Assembly: GCF_000721105.1 (NCBI RefSeq)
Contig: NZ_JOEV01000042.1
Coordinates: 1-64,000, forward strand
DNA: 64,000 bases
From: Streptomyces cellulosae
Lineage (GTDB): Bacteria > Actinomycetota > Actinomycetes > Streptomycetales > Streptomycetaceae
Reading direction: 5' to 3'
Both the position numbers and the translations under genes were made by a program. This document shows positions 22,861 through 32,515 of this stretch, piece after piece. How positions within the stretch are numbered: position 1 is the stretch's first letter; each line of letters begins with the position of its first letter. Below the pieces are notes generated by a model, which did not search any database, was not told the origin of the DNA, and worked only from the letters and a program-made list of their open reading frames with translations.

Positions 22861-24549
22861 GTGCCAGAGCTCAGGTCTTGGCGAGCCGCGAGACCGCGTG
22901 CGGCGCGGATCGCGAACGCCGTACGACCGCGTCTGGCACGCGCCAAGGACGCCGTACGACCCCCTGTCGCGCGAGCGGCGAACGCCGTCCGACCCGGTGT
23001 CGCGCGGGCCGCGAACGCCCTACGCCCACCTCTCGAACGTGCCGCGACGGCCGCGAAACCGCAGGTCGTGCGGCTGGCACGGGCCGCGGGGCCGCAGCTG
23101 GCGCGAATCCCGAGGCCGAAGACCGTCAAGACCTGGCAGTACACCGCGACAGCCGCCACCGCCGGGCTGGCGCTGGCCGCCTCCGTGGTGACCGCGGCCG
23201 GCCCCTGGGACTCCACCGGTCAGCGTACGGCCGAGCGGGACCGGGCGGTTGCCATGGAGCGCACGGGTGGCGCAGATCACGACGGCGCCTCCGGTACCGC
23301 CGCAGGGGCGCCCCGGCCCGCCCCCAGCGCCGCCTCCGTCCTCGCCGCCCTCGGCGGCGGCGCGGACACCGTCACCTCGGCCCCGACCGGGCAAGGCCTG
23401 TCCGCCGTCCTGGGACCGCTCCTGAAGGACGCGGCGCTCGGCACCCGGCGCGGCGCCGTCGTCGTGGACGCCGCCTCCGGCAGGCGCCTCTACGGCACCG
23501 GCGCCGACGTCCCCCTGACCCCCGCCTCCACCACGAAGATCGCCACCGCCGTGGCCGCGCTCACCGCGCTCGGCGCCGACCACCGCCTCACCACCCGGGC
23601 CGCCCTCGAACCCGACACCGGGGAACTCGTCCTGGTCGGAGGCGGCGACCCCACCCTCACCGCCCGCCAGGACGCCGAGGGCTGGGCGAGCCTGCGTACC
23701 CTCGCCGACCGGACGGCGGCCGCCCTCAAGAAGCGGGGCCTCCACAAGGTCACGCTCTCCTACGACACAACCCTGTACGCCGGCCCCCGACTTCACCCCA
23801 TCGGGGTCAACGAGAACCTTGCCCCGGTCACCGCCCTGATGGCCGACGAGGCCCGCACGGACGACTCCGCCTCCGGTCCCGCGCTCCGCGTGAGCGACCC
23901 GGAGGCGGACGCGACCCGCAGGTTCGCCGCGTTCCTCAAGGCGGACGGCATCAGGACGACCGCCCCCGGCCCATCCAAGGCCACGAACCGCGCCGAGTCC
24001 CTGGCCACGGTCTCCTCGCCCCCGCTCTCCGCCCTCGTCGAACGCATGCTCACCAACAGCGACAACGACATCGCCGAGGCCCTCGCCCGCCAGACGGCCC
24101 TCGCGAGCGGCGAACGCGCCGACTTCGACGGCGCGGGCAAGGCCGTCGCCGACCGGCTGAAGCAACTCGGACTCCCCCTGAAGGGTGCCCGTTTCCACGA
24201 CGGCAGCGGCCTCGACCGTGCCGACCGCCTCACCGCCAACCTGCTCACGGCGCTGCTGGTCACGGCGGGCGACCGCTCCCACCCCGACCTCCGTACGGTC
24301 CTCACCGGCCTCCCGGTGGCCGGCTTCACCGGCACCCTGACCAGCCGCTACACGGACGGTGCGGCCGGCATCGTACGAGCGAAGACGGGCACCCTCAGCG
24401 GTGTGAACACCCTCGCCGGAACGGTCGTCGACCAGGACGGCCACCTCCTGGCCTTCGCCTTCCTGACGGCCGGCACGACGGATCCGGGGTTGGCCCAGTC
24501 GGCGCTGGACCGGACGGCGACGGCGCTGGCGGGGTGCGGCTGCCACTGA
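22861..24549 (+). CDS. dacB: PBP4-type D-Ala-D-Ala carboxypeptidase/endopeptidase with repeat-rich N-terminus
   Basis: A 562-residue penicillin-binding protein (class C, DacB). All three catalytic motifs are seen: STTK near residue 223 (PASTTKIATAV), SDN in TNSDNDIAEALA and KTG in RAKTGTLSGVN. The enzyme trims or cuts peptidoglycan cross-links outside the membrane. The first ~90 residues are odd: six 11-residue units of the kind ARAANAVRPGV, strongly basic, lie before a single membrane anchor (near 95-115). GTG at 22861 has AAAGGGG 9 bases upstream; GTG 22855 would be too close. The extension would be cytosolic. Confidence 0.9.
   Translation: MPELRSWRAARPRAARIANAVRPRLARAKDAVRPPVARAANAVRPGVARAANALRPPLERAATAAKPQVVRLARAAGPQLARIPRPKTVKTWQYTATAATAGLALAASVVTAAGPWDSTGQRTAERDRAVAMERTGGADHDGASGTAAGAPRPAPSAASVLAALGGGADTVTSAPTGQGLSAVLGPLLKDAALGTRRGAVVVDAASGRRLYGTGADVPLTPASTTKIATAVAALTALGADHRLTTRAALEPDTGELVLVGGGDPTLTARQDAEGWASLRTLADRTAAALKKRGLHKVTLSYDTTLYAGPRLHPIGVNENLAPVTALMADEARTDDSASGPALRVSDPEADATRRFAAFLKADGIRTTAPGPSKATNRAESLATVSSPPLSALVERMLTNSDNDIAEALARQTALASGERADFDGAGKAVADRLKQLGLPLKGARFHDGSGLDRADRLTANLLTALLVTAGDRSHPDLRTVLTGLPVAGFTGTLTSRYTDGAAGIVRAKTGTLSGVNTLAGTVVDQDGHLLAFAFLTAGTTDPGLAQSALDRTATALAGCGCH
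22909..23100 (+). repeat. Diverged 33-base repeats coding 11-residue units
   Basis: Six consecutive 33-base units code ARIANAVRPRL, ARAKDAVRPPV, ARAANAVRPGV, ARAANALRPPL, ERAATAAKPQV and VRLARAAGPQL. The units differ at DNA level but keep the A-R/A-x-P pattern, so the protein pattern is under constraint. Confidence 0.75.
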
Positions 24550-24649
24550 CGCGGCCGGCCGGCGGGGCCGCGGCGCCCGGTGCCCACCCGTCGGCAGCCG
24601 TCGGCCTCCGGGCCTGCCCCAAGTGGGGCCGCTCACGTACGGTTGACGC

Positions 24650-25771
24650 ATGACGAGCATCGGTGGTGCGGAGATGGTCGACTGGAATCTCGCGGTGGCG
24701 ACCGCGACCCGGCTCGTACGGCCGGGCCCCGACGTGAGTCGTGACGAGGCCCGGGCCGTCGTCGCGGAACTGCGCCGGCATGCCAAGTCCTCGGAGGAAC
24801 ACGTCCGGGGCTTCACTCGCATGGGGACGGAAGAGACCCATGACACCCCGGTCCTCGTCGTCGACCGCCCCGGCTGGGTGCGGGCGAACGTCGCCGGGTT
24901 CCGGGAGATCCTCAAACCGCTCCTGGAGAAGATGCAGGAACGGCGCGGCAACACCCCCGGCGGTGCGGTCCTCGGTGCCGTCGGCGGCAAGGTGACCGGC
25001 GTGGAACTCGGGATGCTGCTGTCGTTCCTGTCGTCCCGTGTCCTCGGGCAGTACGAGACGTTCGCGCCGTCCACGCGCGACCTTCCCGCGGGTGCGAACG
25101 GCGGCGGCCGCCTGCTCCTCGTCGCCCCGAACATCGTCCACGTGGAGCGCGAACTCGACGTGGAGCCCCACGACTTCCGGCTGTGGGTGTGCCTGCACGA
25201 GGAGACGCACCGCACGCAGTTCACGGCCGTGCCCTGGCTGCGGGACCACCTGGAGGGTGAGATCCAGTCGTTCCTGGGGGAGACCGAGGTCGACCCCATG
25301 ACCGTCCTGGAACGCATCCGGGAGGCCGCCCAGTCCCTGGCCGGCGGGCGCCCCGAGGGCGAGGAGGACGAGGGCAGGTCCCTCGTGGAACTCGTGCAGA
25401 CGCCCGCCCAGCGGGAGATCCTCGCCCGCCTCACCGCCGTGATGTCCCTCCTGGAGGGCCACGCCGACTTCGTCATGGACGGAGTGGGCCCGCAGGTCGT
25501 GCCGACCGTCGCGGAGATCCGCGAGAAGTTCCAGCAGCGCCGCGCCAAGGGCGCCTCCCGGCTGGACATGGCCCTGCGCAAGCTGCTCGGCCTGGACGCC
25601 AAACTCCGGCAGTACCGCGACGGCGAACGCTTCGTACGGGCCGTCGTCGACCAGGTCGGCATGGACGGCTTCAACCGGGTGTGGACGTCCCCGAACACCC
25701 TCCCGACGAAGACGGAGATCGCCAAACCGGCGGACTGGATCGCGCGGGTGCATCGCAAGGCCGAGTCGTGA
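24650..25771 (+). CDS. Zinc-dependent metalloprotease-like protein
   Basis: A 373-residue protein of the actinobacterial family annotated as zinc-dependent metalloprotease or F420-biosynthesis-associated protein. The zinc motif is HEETHRTQF in LWVCLHEETHRTQFTAVPW; a second acidic/histidine region EGHADFVMDGVGP should give the third ligand. No signal peptide is present. ATG 24650 is preceded at 6 bases by TACGGT, so it is probably leaderless. It lies between dacB and tilS, an arrangement I recall as conserved in Streptomyces. Substrate unknown. Confidence 0.82.
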   Translation: MTSIGGAEMVDWNLAVATATRLVRPGPDVSRDEARAVVAELRRHAKSSEEHVRGFTRMGTEETHDTPVLVVDRPGWVRANVAGFREILKPLLEKMQERRGNTPGGAVLGAVGGKVTGVELGMLLSFLSSRVLGQYETFAPSTRDLPAGANGGGRLLLVAPNIVHVERELDVEPHDFRLWVCLHEETHRTQFTAVPWLRDHLEGEIQSFLGETEVDPMTVLERIREAAQSLAGGRPEGEEDEGRSLVELVQTPAQREILARLTAVMSLLEGHADFVMDGVGPQVVPTVAEIREKFQQRRAKGASRLDMALRKLLGLDAKLRQYRDGERFVRAVVDQVGMDGFNRVWTSPNTLPTKTEIAKPADWIARVHRKAES

Positions 25772-25966
25772 AACCGAGTGCCGGGGTCGTGAAACGAATC
25801 CGGCCGACGGCAGGCGAACGCCCCTTCAATCACCCGTCCGAGGGACCGTGAGCGATGGGTAGGCGTGCGATGCTCGGGGAACGGCCCGGTTCTGTCACCA
25901 TCTACACACTCTGAGTGACCGAATGCCTCGGGCTCACCCCCGACAACTTCATGAAGGGAACCGGAC

Positions 25967-27064
25967 ATGGGTCCCCATCCTGCGGTCGCGGCGATACGCC
26001 TGGCGGTCCGCCGCGTCCTCCACGACATCCTCACCGAACACAGCCGTACGACGCACAGCCGTACGGCGCACAGTCGTACGTCGTACGGCTCCACGACCGG
26101 AGAGCTCACCGCCTCCGACGGCGCATGGCACGAGCGCCCGCCCTCGCCGCTCGTGCTCGTGGCGTGCTCCGGCGGCGCCGACTCCATGGCGCTCGCCTCC
26201 GCCCTCGCGTTCGAGGCACCCAAGCTCGCCATCCGCGCCGGCGGCATCACCGTCGACCACGGCCTGCAGCCCGGCTCCGACCTGCGCGCCGAGGAAGTCG
26301 TCCTGCGCCTTCGTGAACTCGGCCTGGACCCGGTCGAGTCCACCGCCGTGACCGTCGGCCGCGTAGGCGGCCCCGAGGCCGCCGCCCGGGACGCTCGCTA
26401 CGCCGCCCTCGACGCCGCGGCCGAACGCCACGGCGCCACCGCCGTCCTGCTCGGTCACACCCGGGACGACCAGGCCGAAACCGTCCTGCTCGGCCTCGCC
26501 CGCGGCTCCGGCATCCGCTCCCTGTCCGGAATGGCGGCCGTGTCCGGAGGCCCGGGGGCCGCCCGCCGCTACCGCCGCCCCTTCCTCCAGCTCGACCGGC
26601 AGACCGCCCGCAAGGCCTGCATGGTCCAGTCCCTGCCCGTCTGGGACGACCCCCACAACACCGACCCGGCGTACACCCGCTCCCGGCTGCGCCACGAGGG
26701 ACTGCCCGCCCTGGAGAAGGCCCTCGGCAAGGGTGTCGTCGAGGCCCTCGCCCGTACCGCCCGGCTTTCCCGCGACGACGCCGACGCACTCGACGCCTGG
26801 GCCGGCCAGGCGGAGGCCTCCGTACGGGACGCCACCGGCCTCCTGGTGTGCGCCAAGCTGTACGCCCTGCCGCCCGCGGTGCGCCGCCGCATCCTGCGCC
26901 GCGCCGCCATCGAGGCCGGTGCCCCGGCCGGTTCCCTCTTCGCCCGGCACATCGAGGAGATCGACCGCCTGATCACCGGCTGGCGCGGTCAGGGAGCCAT
27001 CAATCTCCCCGGCCGGGTCGTAGCCCAGCGGCAGGGTGGCAGACTGGTGATTCGGCAAGGCTGA
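25967..27064 (+). CDS. tilS: tRNA(Ile)-lysidine synthase
   Basis: A 365-residue ATP-dependent enzyme that converts C34 of tRNA-Ile(CAU) to lysidine, essential for reading AUA. The PP-loop SGGADS is at residues 68-73; [20 protein letters not shown] and [12 protein letters not shown] are family signatures. The N-terminus holds an insertion of three five-residue repeats ([15 protein letters not shown]). The C-terminal domain is short, as in other actinobacteria. ATG 25967 follows AAGGGAACCGGAC. hpt follows, the usual tilS-hpt-ftsH order. Confidence 0.92.
   Translation: MGPHPAVAAIRLAVRRVLHDILTEHSRTTHSRTAHSRTSYGSTTGELTASDGAWHERPPSPLVLVACSGGADSMALASALAFEAPKLAIRAGGITVDHGLQPGSDLRAEEVVLRLRELGLDPVESTAVTVGRVGGPEAAARDARYAALDAAAERHGATAVLLGHTRDDQAETVLLGLARGSGIRSLSGMAAVSGGPGAARRYRRPFLQLDRQTARKACMVQSLPVWDDPHNTDPAYTRSRLRHEGLPALEKALGKGVVEALARTARLSRDDADALDAWAGQAEASVRDATGLLVCAKLYALPPAVRRRILRRAAIEAGAPAGSLFARHIEEIDRLITGWRGQGAINLPGRVVAQRQGGRLVIRQG
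26039..26083 (+). repeat. 15-base minisatellite within tilS
   Basis: Three in-frame 15-base units (CACAGCCGTACGACG and two variants) code [15 protein letters not shown] between the first helix and the PP-loop strand. The position is a surface loop, so repeat number may vary without loss of function. Confidence 0.85.
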
Positions 27065-27139
27065 TTCCGGTGCCCGCCGACGGATCGCTGACGCGGCTCG
27101 TGGGCGGTCCGAGCGGCCGGTGTGGGACGACCGAAAGTG

Positions 27140-27700
27140 ATGCGGGTGGACGCGAAAGACATGGGCACCGACCTCAAAGAGGTGCTCATCACCAAGGAAG
27201 AGATCGACGCCAAGCTGGTCGAGCTGGCCGCGAAGATCGACGCGGAGTACGCGGACAAGGACCTGCTGATCGTCGGTGTCCTCAAGGGCGCGGTGATGGT
27301 CATGGCGGACCTCGCCCGGGCGCTGTCCACCCCTGTCACGATGGACTGGATGGCGGTGTCGTCCTACGGCGCGGGTACCCAGTCCTCCGGTGTGGTGCGG
27401 ATCCTGAAGGACCTCGACACCGACATCAAGGGCAGGCACGTCCTGATCGTCGAGGACATCATCGACTCCGGTCTGACCCTGTCCTGGCTGATCTCCAACC
27501 TCGGCTCGCGCGAGCCCGCATCCCTCAAGGTGTGCACCCTGCTGCGCAAGCCCGAGGCCGCCAAGGTCGCCATCGACGTGGAGTGGGTCGGCTTCGACAT
27601 CCCCAACGAGTTCGTCGTGGGATACGGCCTCGACTACGCCGAGAAGTACCGCAATCTCCCGTTTGTGGGTACGCTCGCGCCTCACGTCTACGGCGGCTGA
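27140..27700 (+). CDS. hpt: Hypoxanthine phosphoribosyltransferase
   Basis: A 186-residue purine-salvage enzyme making IMP/GMP from hypoxanthine/guanine and PRPP. The PRPP-binding motif [14 protein letters not shown] is intact, with the hood-loop region [12 protein letters not shown] and the base-binding tail [21 protein letters not shown] 27140 (MRVDAKDMG) is preferred; a GTG at 27122 and an ATG at 27161 are in frame. Lies 75 bases after tilS and before ftsH. Confidence 0.93.
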   Translation: MRVDAKDMGTDLKEVLITKEEIDAKLVELAAKIDAEYADKDLLIVGVLKGAVMVMADLARALSTPVTMDWMAVSSYGAGTQSSGVVRILKDLDTDIKGRHVLIVEDIIDSGLTLSWLISNLGSREPASLKVCTLLRKPEAAKVAIDVEWVGFDIPNEFVVGYGLDYAEKYRNLPFVGTLAPHVYGG

Positions 27701-27731
27701 GCCAGACAGCCCAAGCCCTGTAAGACGATCG

Positions 27732-27757
27732 GGAACCCCAGAGGGTTTCGCGCCGTT
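27732..27757 (+). promoter_or_regulatory. Candidate sigma-R-type promoter upstream of ftsH
   Basis: GGAAC, 18 bases, GTT fits the thiol-stress sigma-R consensus GGAAY-N18/19-GTT. It lies about 130 bases before the ftsH ATG in the hpt-ftsH gap, in the right orientation. Confidence 0.5.
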
Positions 27758-27885
27758 GGAGCATTCAGACGGGTTCGCGAAGCTGTCCCGTGCGGCTTCG
27801 GTCCACAATGCTGGGGTACCGTCAGAAGAACTGTCTTATCAAACTCACTATGGCAGGAGGGACGGGGCGGCACCGCTCCGTATGG

Positions 27886-29925
27886 ATGGACGTGAAGCGA
27901 TACTTCCGTGGGCCGGTCATGTGGATCGTGCTGGCCGTCCTTGCCGTGGTCGTGTTGATGCAGGTCGTCGGCTCGTCCGGTGGCTACAAGACGGTGGACA
28001 CCGGCCAGGTGATCCAGGCGATCAATGACAACAGGGTCGAGTCGGCCAAGCTGACCACAGGCGACGAGCAGACCATCAAGGTCGAGCTCAAGGACGGCGT
28101 AAAAGTCGAGGGCAGCTCGAAGATCCAGGCGAGCTACATCGGCGACCAGGGCGCGACCCTCGCCGGCACCTTGCAGAACAAATACCAGGACAAGCAGATC
28201 CCCGACGGCTACACCGTCTCGCCGACGAAGCAGAACGCCTTCGTCGGGATCCTGCTCTCCCTGCTCCCCTTCGTCCTCATCGTGGTCGTCTTCCTGTTCC
28301 TGATGAATCAGATGCAGGGCGGCGGCTCCCGGGTGATGAACTTCGGGAAGTCCAAGGCGAAGCTCATCACCAAGGACACCCCGAAGACGACGTTCTCGGA
28401 CGTCGCCGGGTCCGACGAGGCCGTCGAGGAGCTCCAGGAGATCAAGGAGTTCCTTCAGGAACCGGCGAAGTTCCAGGCCGTCGGCGCCAAGATTCCCAAG
28501 GGCGTGCTGCTGTACGGCCCGCCCGGCACCGGCAAGACACTGCTCGCGCGCGCTGTCGCGGGCGAGGCCGGGGTCCCCTTCTACTCGATCTCCGGTTCCG
28601 ACTTCGTCGAGATGTTCGTCGGTGTCGGTGCCTCCCGAGTCCGTGACCTGTTCGAGCAGGCAAAGGCGAACGCTCCGGCGATCGTCTTCGTCGACGAGAT
28701 CGACGCGGTCGGCCGCCATCGCGGCGCCGGCCTCGGCGGTGGTCACGACGAGCGCGAGCAGACTCTGAACCAGCTGCTCGTCGAGATGGACGGTTTCGAC
28801 GTCAAGGGTGGTGTGATTCTCATCGCAGCCACCAACCGTCCGGACATCCTCGACCCGGCGCTGCTGCGCCCCGGCCGCTTCGACCGCCAGATCGCGGTCG
28901 ACCGCCCGGACATGCAGGGCCGTCTGGAGATCCTCAAGGTCCACCAGAAGGGCAAGCCGGTCGCTCCGGACGTCGACCTGTCGGCCGTCGCCCGGCGGAC
29001 GCCGGGCTTCACGGGCGCGGACCTGAGCAACGTCCTCAACGAGGCGGCGCTGCTCACGGCCCGGTCGAACGGGAAGCTCATCGACAACCACATGCTGGAC
29101 GAGGCCATCGACCGCGTCGTGGCGGGCCCGCAGAAGCGGACCCGGATCATGTCGGACAAGGAAAAGAAGATCACCGCGTACCACGAGGGCGGTCACGCCC
29201 TGGTCGCGGCGGCCTCACCCAACTCCGATCCGGTCCACAAGATCACGATCCTCTCGAGAGGCCGTGCTCTGGGCTACACGATGGTCCTGCCGGACGAGGA
29301 CAAGTACTCGACCACGCGCAACGAGATGCTGGACCAGCTGGCCTACATGCTGGGCGGCCGCGCGGCCGAGGAACTGGTCTTCCACGACCCGACCACCGGC
29401 GCTGCGAACGACATCGAGAAGGCCACCGCAACGGCCCGCGCGATGGTCACGCAGTACGGCATGACCGAGCGCCTGGGTGCCATCAAGTTCGGCGGCGACA
29501 ACACCGAGCCGTTCCTCGGACGTGAGATGGCTCACCAGCGCGACTACTCGGAAGAGGTCGCCGCGCTGGTCGACGAAGAGGTCAAGAAGCTGATCGAGAA
29601 CGCGCACAACGAGGCCTGGGAAATCCTGGTCGAGAACCGCGACGTCCTCGACAACCTCGTCCTCCAGCTGCTGGAGAAGGAGACGCTGAACAAGGAGCAG
29701 ATCGCCGAGATCTTCGCCCCGATCGTCAAGCGTCCCCCGCGGCCGGCCTGGACCGGCTCCTCCCGTCGCACTCCGTCGACCCGTCCGCCGGTGCTCTCCC
29801 CCAAGGAGCTCGCACTGACGAACGGCGCCAACGGCGCGACGCCGGCGATCAGCACCGCGAAGTCCACCGCGGTGGAGTCCGCCCCGGTGGCCGAACCGGC
29901 CCCCGAGGACCGTCCGGAGAGCTGA
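27886..29925 (+). CDS. ftsH: ATP-dependent membrane zinc metalloprotease FtsH
   Basis: A 679-residue AAA protease that degrades misfolded and regulatory membrane proteins. Two membrane helices flank an extracytoplasmic domain ([18 protein letters not shown] and [20 protein letters not shown]). Walker A is GPPGTGKT, Walker [12 protein letters not shown], the second region of homology [12 protein letters not shown] and the zinc site HEGGH. A Pro/Thr/Ala tail follows. ATG 27886 ([10 protein letters not shown]) is used; ATG 27850 is in frame but also lacks a well-placed site. A strong hairpin follows the gene and a sigma-R-like site precedes it. Confidence 0.95.
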   Translation: MDVKRYFRGPVMWIVLAVLAVVVLMQVVGSSGGYKTVDTGQVIQAINDNRVESAKLTTGDEQTIKVELKDGVKVEGSSKIQASYIGDQGATLAGTLQNKYQDKQIPDGYTVSPTKQNAFVGILLSLLPFVLIVVVFLFLMNQMQGGGSRVMNFGKSKAKLITKDTPKTTFSDVAGSDEAVEELQEIKEFLQEPAKFQAVGAKIPKGVLLYGPPGTGKTLLARAVAGEAGVPFYSISGSDFVEMFVGVGASRVRDLFEQAKANAPAIVFVDEIDAVGRHRGAGLGGGHDEREQTLNQLLVEMDGFDVKGGVILIAATNRPDILDPALLRPGRFDRQIAVDRPDMQGRLEILKVHQKGKPVAPDVDLSAVARRTPGFTGADLSNVLNEAALLTARSNGKLIDNHMLDEAIDRVVAGPQKRTRIMSDKEKKITAYHEGGHALVAAASPNSDPVHKITILSRGRALGYTMVLPDEDKYSTTRNEMLDQLAYMLGGRAAEELVFHDPTTGAANDIEKATATARAMVTQYGMTERLGAIKFGGDNTEPFLGREMAHQRDYSEEVAALVDEEVKKLIENAHNEAWEILVENRDVLDNLVLQLLEKETLNKEQIAEIFAPIVKRPPRPAWTGSSRRTPSTRPPVLSPKELALTNGANGATPAISTAKSTAVESAPVAEPAPEDRPES

Positions 29926-29976
29926 CTCTCCCGGCTCCTCGAGCCACGGTGCCTCACCTCACCAGGCCCGGAATGG

Positions 29977-30017
29977 ATGCCGCGCCCCCCAAGGTTCTAG
30001 CCTGGGGGGCGCGGCAT
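29977..30017. terminator. Strong hairpin after ftsH
   Basis: ATGCCGCGCCCCCCAAGG and CCTGGGGGGCGCGGCAT form a 17-base-pair stem with one bulged A and a 6-base loop (TTCTAG). It lies between ftsH and folE and is likely a terminator insulating the two. Confidence 0.85.
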
Positions 30018-30081
30018 TCGTGTATGCCCGCGAATGGGCGCGTGGTCCACACGCGTGACAGGCACAGGAACGAGGCACCAC

Positions 30082-30687
30082 ATGACCGACCCCGTGACGC
30101 TGGACGGCGAGGGATCCATCGGCGAGTTCGACGAGAAGCGCGCCGAGAACGCCGTACGCGAACTGCTGATCGCGGTCGGCGAGGATCCCGACCGCGAGGG
30201 CCTCAGGGAGACGCCGGCGCGCGTGGCGCGGGCGTACCGGGAGCTGCTGGCAGGGCAGACGCAGGAGCCCGAGGACGTCCTGACGACCACGTTCGACCTC
30301 GGTCACGACGAGATGATCCTGGTCAAGGACATCGAGATCGTCAGCCTGTGCGAGCACCACATGCTGCCGTTCCACGGTGTGGCCCATGTCGGGTACATCC
30401 CGGCGGAGAGCGGCAAGATCACGGGTCTGTCGAAGCTCGCCCGGCTGGTCGAGGTGTTCGCTCGTCGGCTCCAGGTACAGGAACGACTCACCACGCAGGT
30501 CGCCGACTCCCTCGTGAGGATTCTCGAGGCCCGCGGTGTGATCGTGGTCATCGAGGCCGAGCACATGTGCATGTCGGTGCGGGGGATCAGGAAGCCCGGC
30601 GCAAAGACCACGACATCGGCCGTGCGCGGCCAGTTGCGGGATGCCACGACGCGGGCCGAGGCGATGAGCCTGATACTGGCCCGCTGA
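30082..30687 (+). CDS. folE: GTP cyclohydrolase I
   Basis: A 201-residue enzyme making 7,8-dihydroneopterin triphosphate from GTP, the first folate step. The zinc/catalytic text [20 protein letters not shown] and the later cysteine in [16 protein letters not shown] are intact; [20 protein letters not shown] is typical of type IA. ATG 30082 follows GAACGAGGCACCAC. It is convergent with the leftward folate operon carrying folK, folB and folP, so the folate genes form two facing units. Confidence 0.95.
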   Translation: MTDPVTLDGEGSIGEFDEKRAENAVRELLIAVGEDPDREGLRETPARVARAYRELLAGQTQEPEDVLTTTFDLGHDEMILVKDIEIVSLCEHHMLPFHGVAHVGYIPAESGKITGLSKLARLVEVFARRLQVQERLTTQVADSLVRILEARGVIVVIEAEHMCMSVRGIRKPGAKTTTSAVRGQLRDATTRAEAMSLILAR

Positions 30688-30711
30688 TCAACGGGCCGGG
30701 CCGGCTCGGCA

Positions 30712-31197
30712 TCACGCCGCCGAGGTCGCCCCGGTGTTGTCGTCGTCGTCCTCCGGGAGTTTGCAGACCCGCTCCAGGAAGATGGCGGCCGCTATGACGG
30801 CGATTCCCGCCAGGACCGAGAAGCCGGCGTAGATCGCCTGGTCGCGGCGGGCGGGGATGTCGAGGGACTCCAGGAGGAAGACTCCGGTCCCGCCGTACAT
30901 CCCGGAGACCAGGGCGGCGACCAGGGCGCTGGCCTGACCGAAGACGACCGCGCGGGCCGCCATCAGCGGGTCGACGCCCTTGGCCTCGGGGCGGCGCTCG
31001 CGCTGGGCCTTGAGGCGGGCGCGGATCGAGAGCGCCGTGGAGAGCAGAACGACGGCGATCAGGGCCAGGACGACGGGGGCGGCCAGGGGGACGCTGGGCA
31101 GGGTCCCGACCGAGTTCCACAGGCGGGCGCCCGCCCAGGACAGGATCCCGGCGACGCCGAACACGCCGACCAGCACCCTGATACGCAGCTCTCTCAC
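30712..31197 (-). CDS. DUF3180 membrane protein
   Basis: A 161-residue integral membrane protein with four hydrophobic helices (VLVGVFGVAGILSWAGARLW, VVLALIAVVLLSTALSI, ASALVAALVSGMYGG, GFSVLAGIAVIAAAIFLE), matching DUF3180. Function is unknown, yet the family is regularly found at the end of actinobacterial folate operons, as here after folK. GTG 31197 has AAAGGA upstream. The C-terminus is acidic (EDDDDN). Confidence 0.87.
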   Translation of the reverse strand: MRELRIRVLVGVFGVAGILSWAGARLWNSVGTLPSVPLAAPVVLALIAVVLLSTALSIRARLKAQRERRPEAKGVDPLMAARAVVFGQASALVAALVSGMYGGTGVFLLESLDIPARRDQAIYAGFSVLAGIAVIAAAIFLERVCKLPEDDDDNTGATSAA

Positions 31198-31253
31198 GGT
31201 GTCCTTTCAGCTCCCCCGAGGTCCTCGGACTGTGGCCGTCTTGACCTTAACGG

Positions 31254-31865
31254 CTATTCGGGCAGCCGGAGTTCCAGGTCCTTGCGTGCTTCGACGCCGT
31301 CTTTGGTGAGAGAGCCGAGGAGGTCGGCGACCGGGCCGCGTCCGGGCAGCTGGGCTTCGGGCTCCACGTCGTGCCAGGGGGCCAGGACGAAGGCGCGTTC
31401 GTGGGCGCGCGGGTGGGGGAGGGTCAGGTGCGGGTCGGCGGTGACGACATCGGCGTACGCCACGATGTCGACGTCGAGGGTGCGCGCGCCCCAGCGCTCC
31501 TCGCGGACGCGGTGGAAGGCCTCCTCGACGGCGTGCGCCCGCTCCAGGAGGGAGGACGGGGGCAAAGTGGTCTTGAGGACGACGACCGCGTTGAAGTACG
31601 AGGGCTGGCTGCCGGGTTCGACGCCCCAGGGCTCCGTCTCGTACACCGGGGAGACCGCCTTGATGCGGACGCCCGGGGTGTCCTCCAGGGCGTCGATGGC
31701 GCCCTGCAGGGTCTCCAGACGGTTGCCGAGGTTGGAGCCGAGGGAGAGCACGGCCCGTTTCGGGTTGTGGAGGGTGGTGTCGGCGGCGTCGACCTTCTCG
31801 ACGACGGAGGCGGGTACCGGTTGTACGGTCGGGTCGCTGTGACCCTTGGTGAAGGGCGCGGTCAT
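31254..31865 (-). CDS. folK: 6-hydroxymethyl-7,8-dihydropterin pyrophosphokinase
   Basis: A 203-residue HPPK that pyrophosphorylates the pterin alcohol before DHPS condensation. The signature SLGSNLGNR and the catalytic loop RWGARTLDVDIVAY are present; LPHPRAHERAFVLAPW is typical. A ~37-residue N-terminal extension rich in Pro/Val precedes the domain. The ATG overlaps the folB stop by four bases (ATGA), so translation is coupled. Confidence 0.94.
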   Translation of the reverse strand: MTAPFTKGHSDPTVQPVPASVVEKVDAADTTLHNPKRAVLSLGSNLGNRLETLQGAIDALEDTPGVRIKAVSPVYETEPWGVEPGSQPSYFNAVVVLKTTLPPSSLLERAHAVEEAFHRVREERWGARTLDVDIVAYADVVTADPHLTLPHPRAHERAFVLAPWHDVEPEAQLPGRGPVADLLGSLTKDGVEARKDLELRLPE

Positions 31866-32221
31866 ACTCGGCTCCGGGTGATGGTGACGGTCACGTCGTC
31901 GAAGGGGACGGTGATCGGCGCGTCCGGCTTGTGGACGCAGACTTCGACCTCCTCGACCCCTTCGTGCTTCAGACAGGCCTGGGCGATGCGCTCGGCGAGC
32001 GTCTCGATGAGGTTGACGGGCTCGCCCTCGACGATGGCCACGACCTCCTCCGCCACGATGCCGTAGTGCACGGTCTTCGTCAGGTCGTCGTCGGCGGCGG
32101 CCGGGCGGGTGTCCAGGCCAAGGACGAGGTCCACGAGGAAGGTCTGGCCCTCCTCGCGTTCCTTGGGGAACACACCGTGGTGCCCACGGGCCTTCAGGCC
32201 GCGCAGCGCGACACGATCCAC
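31862..32221 (-). CDS. folB: Dihydroneopterin aldolase
   Basis: A 119-residue aldolase splitting dihydroneopterin to hydroxymethyl-dihydropterin and glycolaldehyde. Family text includes LKARGHHGVFPKEREEGQTF, the NLIETLAERIA helix carrying the active-site glutamate and the C-terminal VCVHKPDAPI with its catalytic lysine. GTG 32221 is chosen because GGAG lies 8 bases before it; a GTG at 32230 would sit on that site. folK overlaps downstream. Confidence 0.93.
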   Translation of the reverse strand: MDRVALRGLKARGHHGVFPKEREEGQTFLVDLVLGLDTRPAAADDDLTKTVHYGIVAEEVVAIVEGEPVNLIETLAERIAQACLKHEGVEEVEVCVHKPDAPITVPFDDVTVTITRSRV

Positions 32222-32515
32222 GCGAATCACTCCTGCAATCGACGGTCACGGCCGGTCCGTCCGTGTACGGGCGGCACACCGGCCTCGAACGAATCTACCT
32301 GCGAGCACTGACAGGGCCGGGCCGCGGGAGGCCGGCCCGCGCCGGGGCCAGGAGGTTTCACCCTGCGTTTCCCCTGGGGAACCCGGCGGCTCACGGGCTG
32401 GTAGCCGCCTATACCCGGGGGTAGGTGATTCCAACCACTTCTTGGTCCCTGTGGGCGGGTCCCGGATGGCTTCCGGGGCCCGGCCTCCGGCCCGTCCACT
32501 GGGCCGCCTACCCAC
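32222..32515. other. 294-base gap inside the folate operon
   Basis: The gap separates the NTF2-like gene from folB. It contains a GC hairpin around GGGCCGGGCCGCGGGAGGCC (32310 area) and a palindromic TACCCGGGGGTA (32414 area). No gene is seen. folB-folK may therefore have their own promoter rather than depend on folP. Confidence 0.45.
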
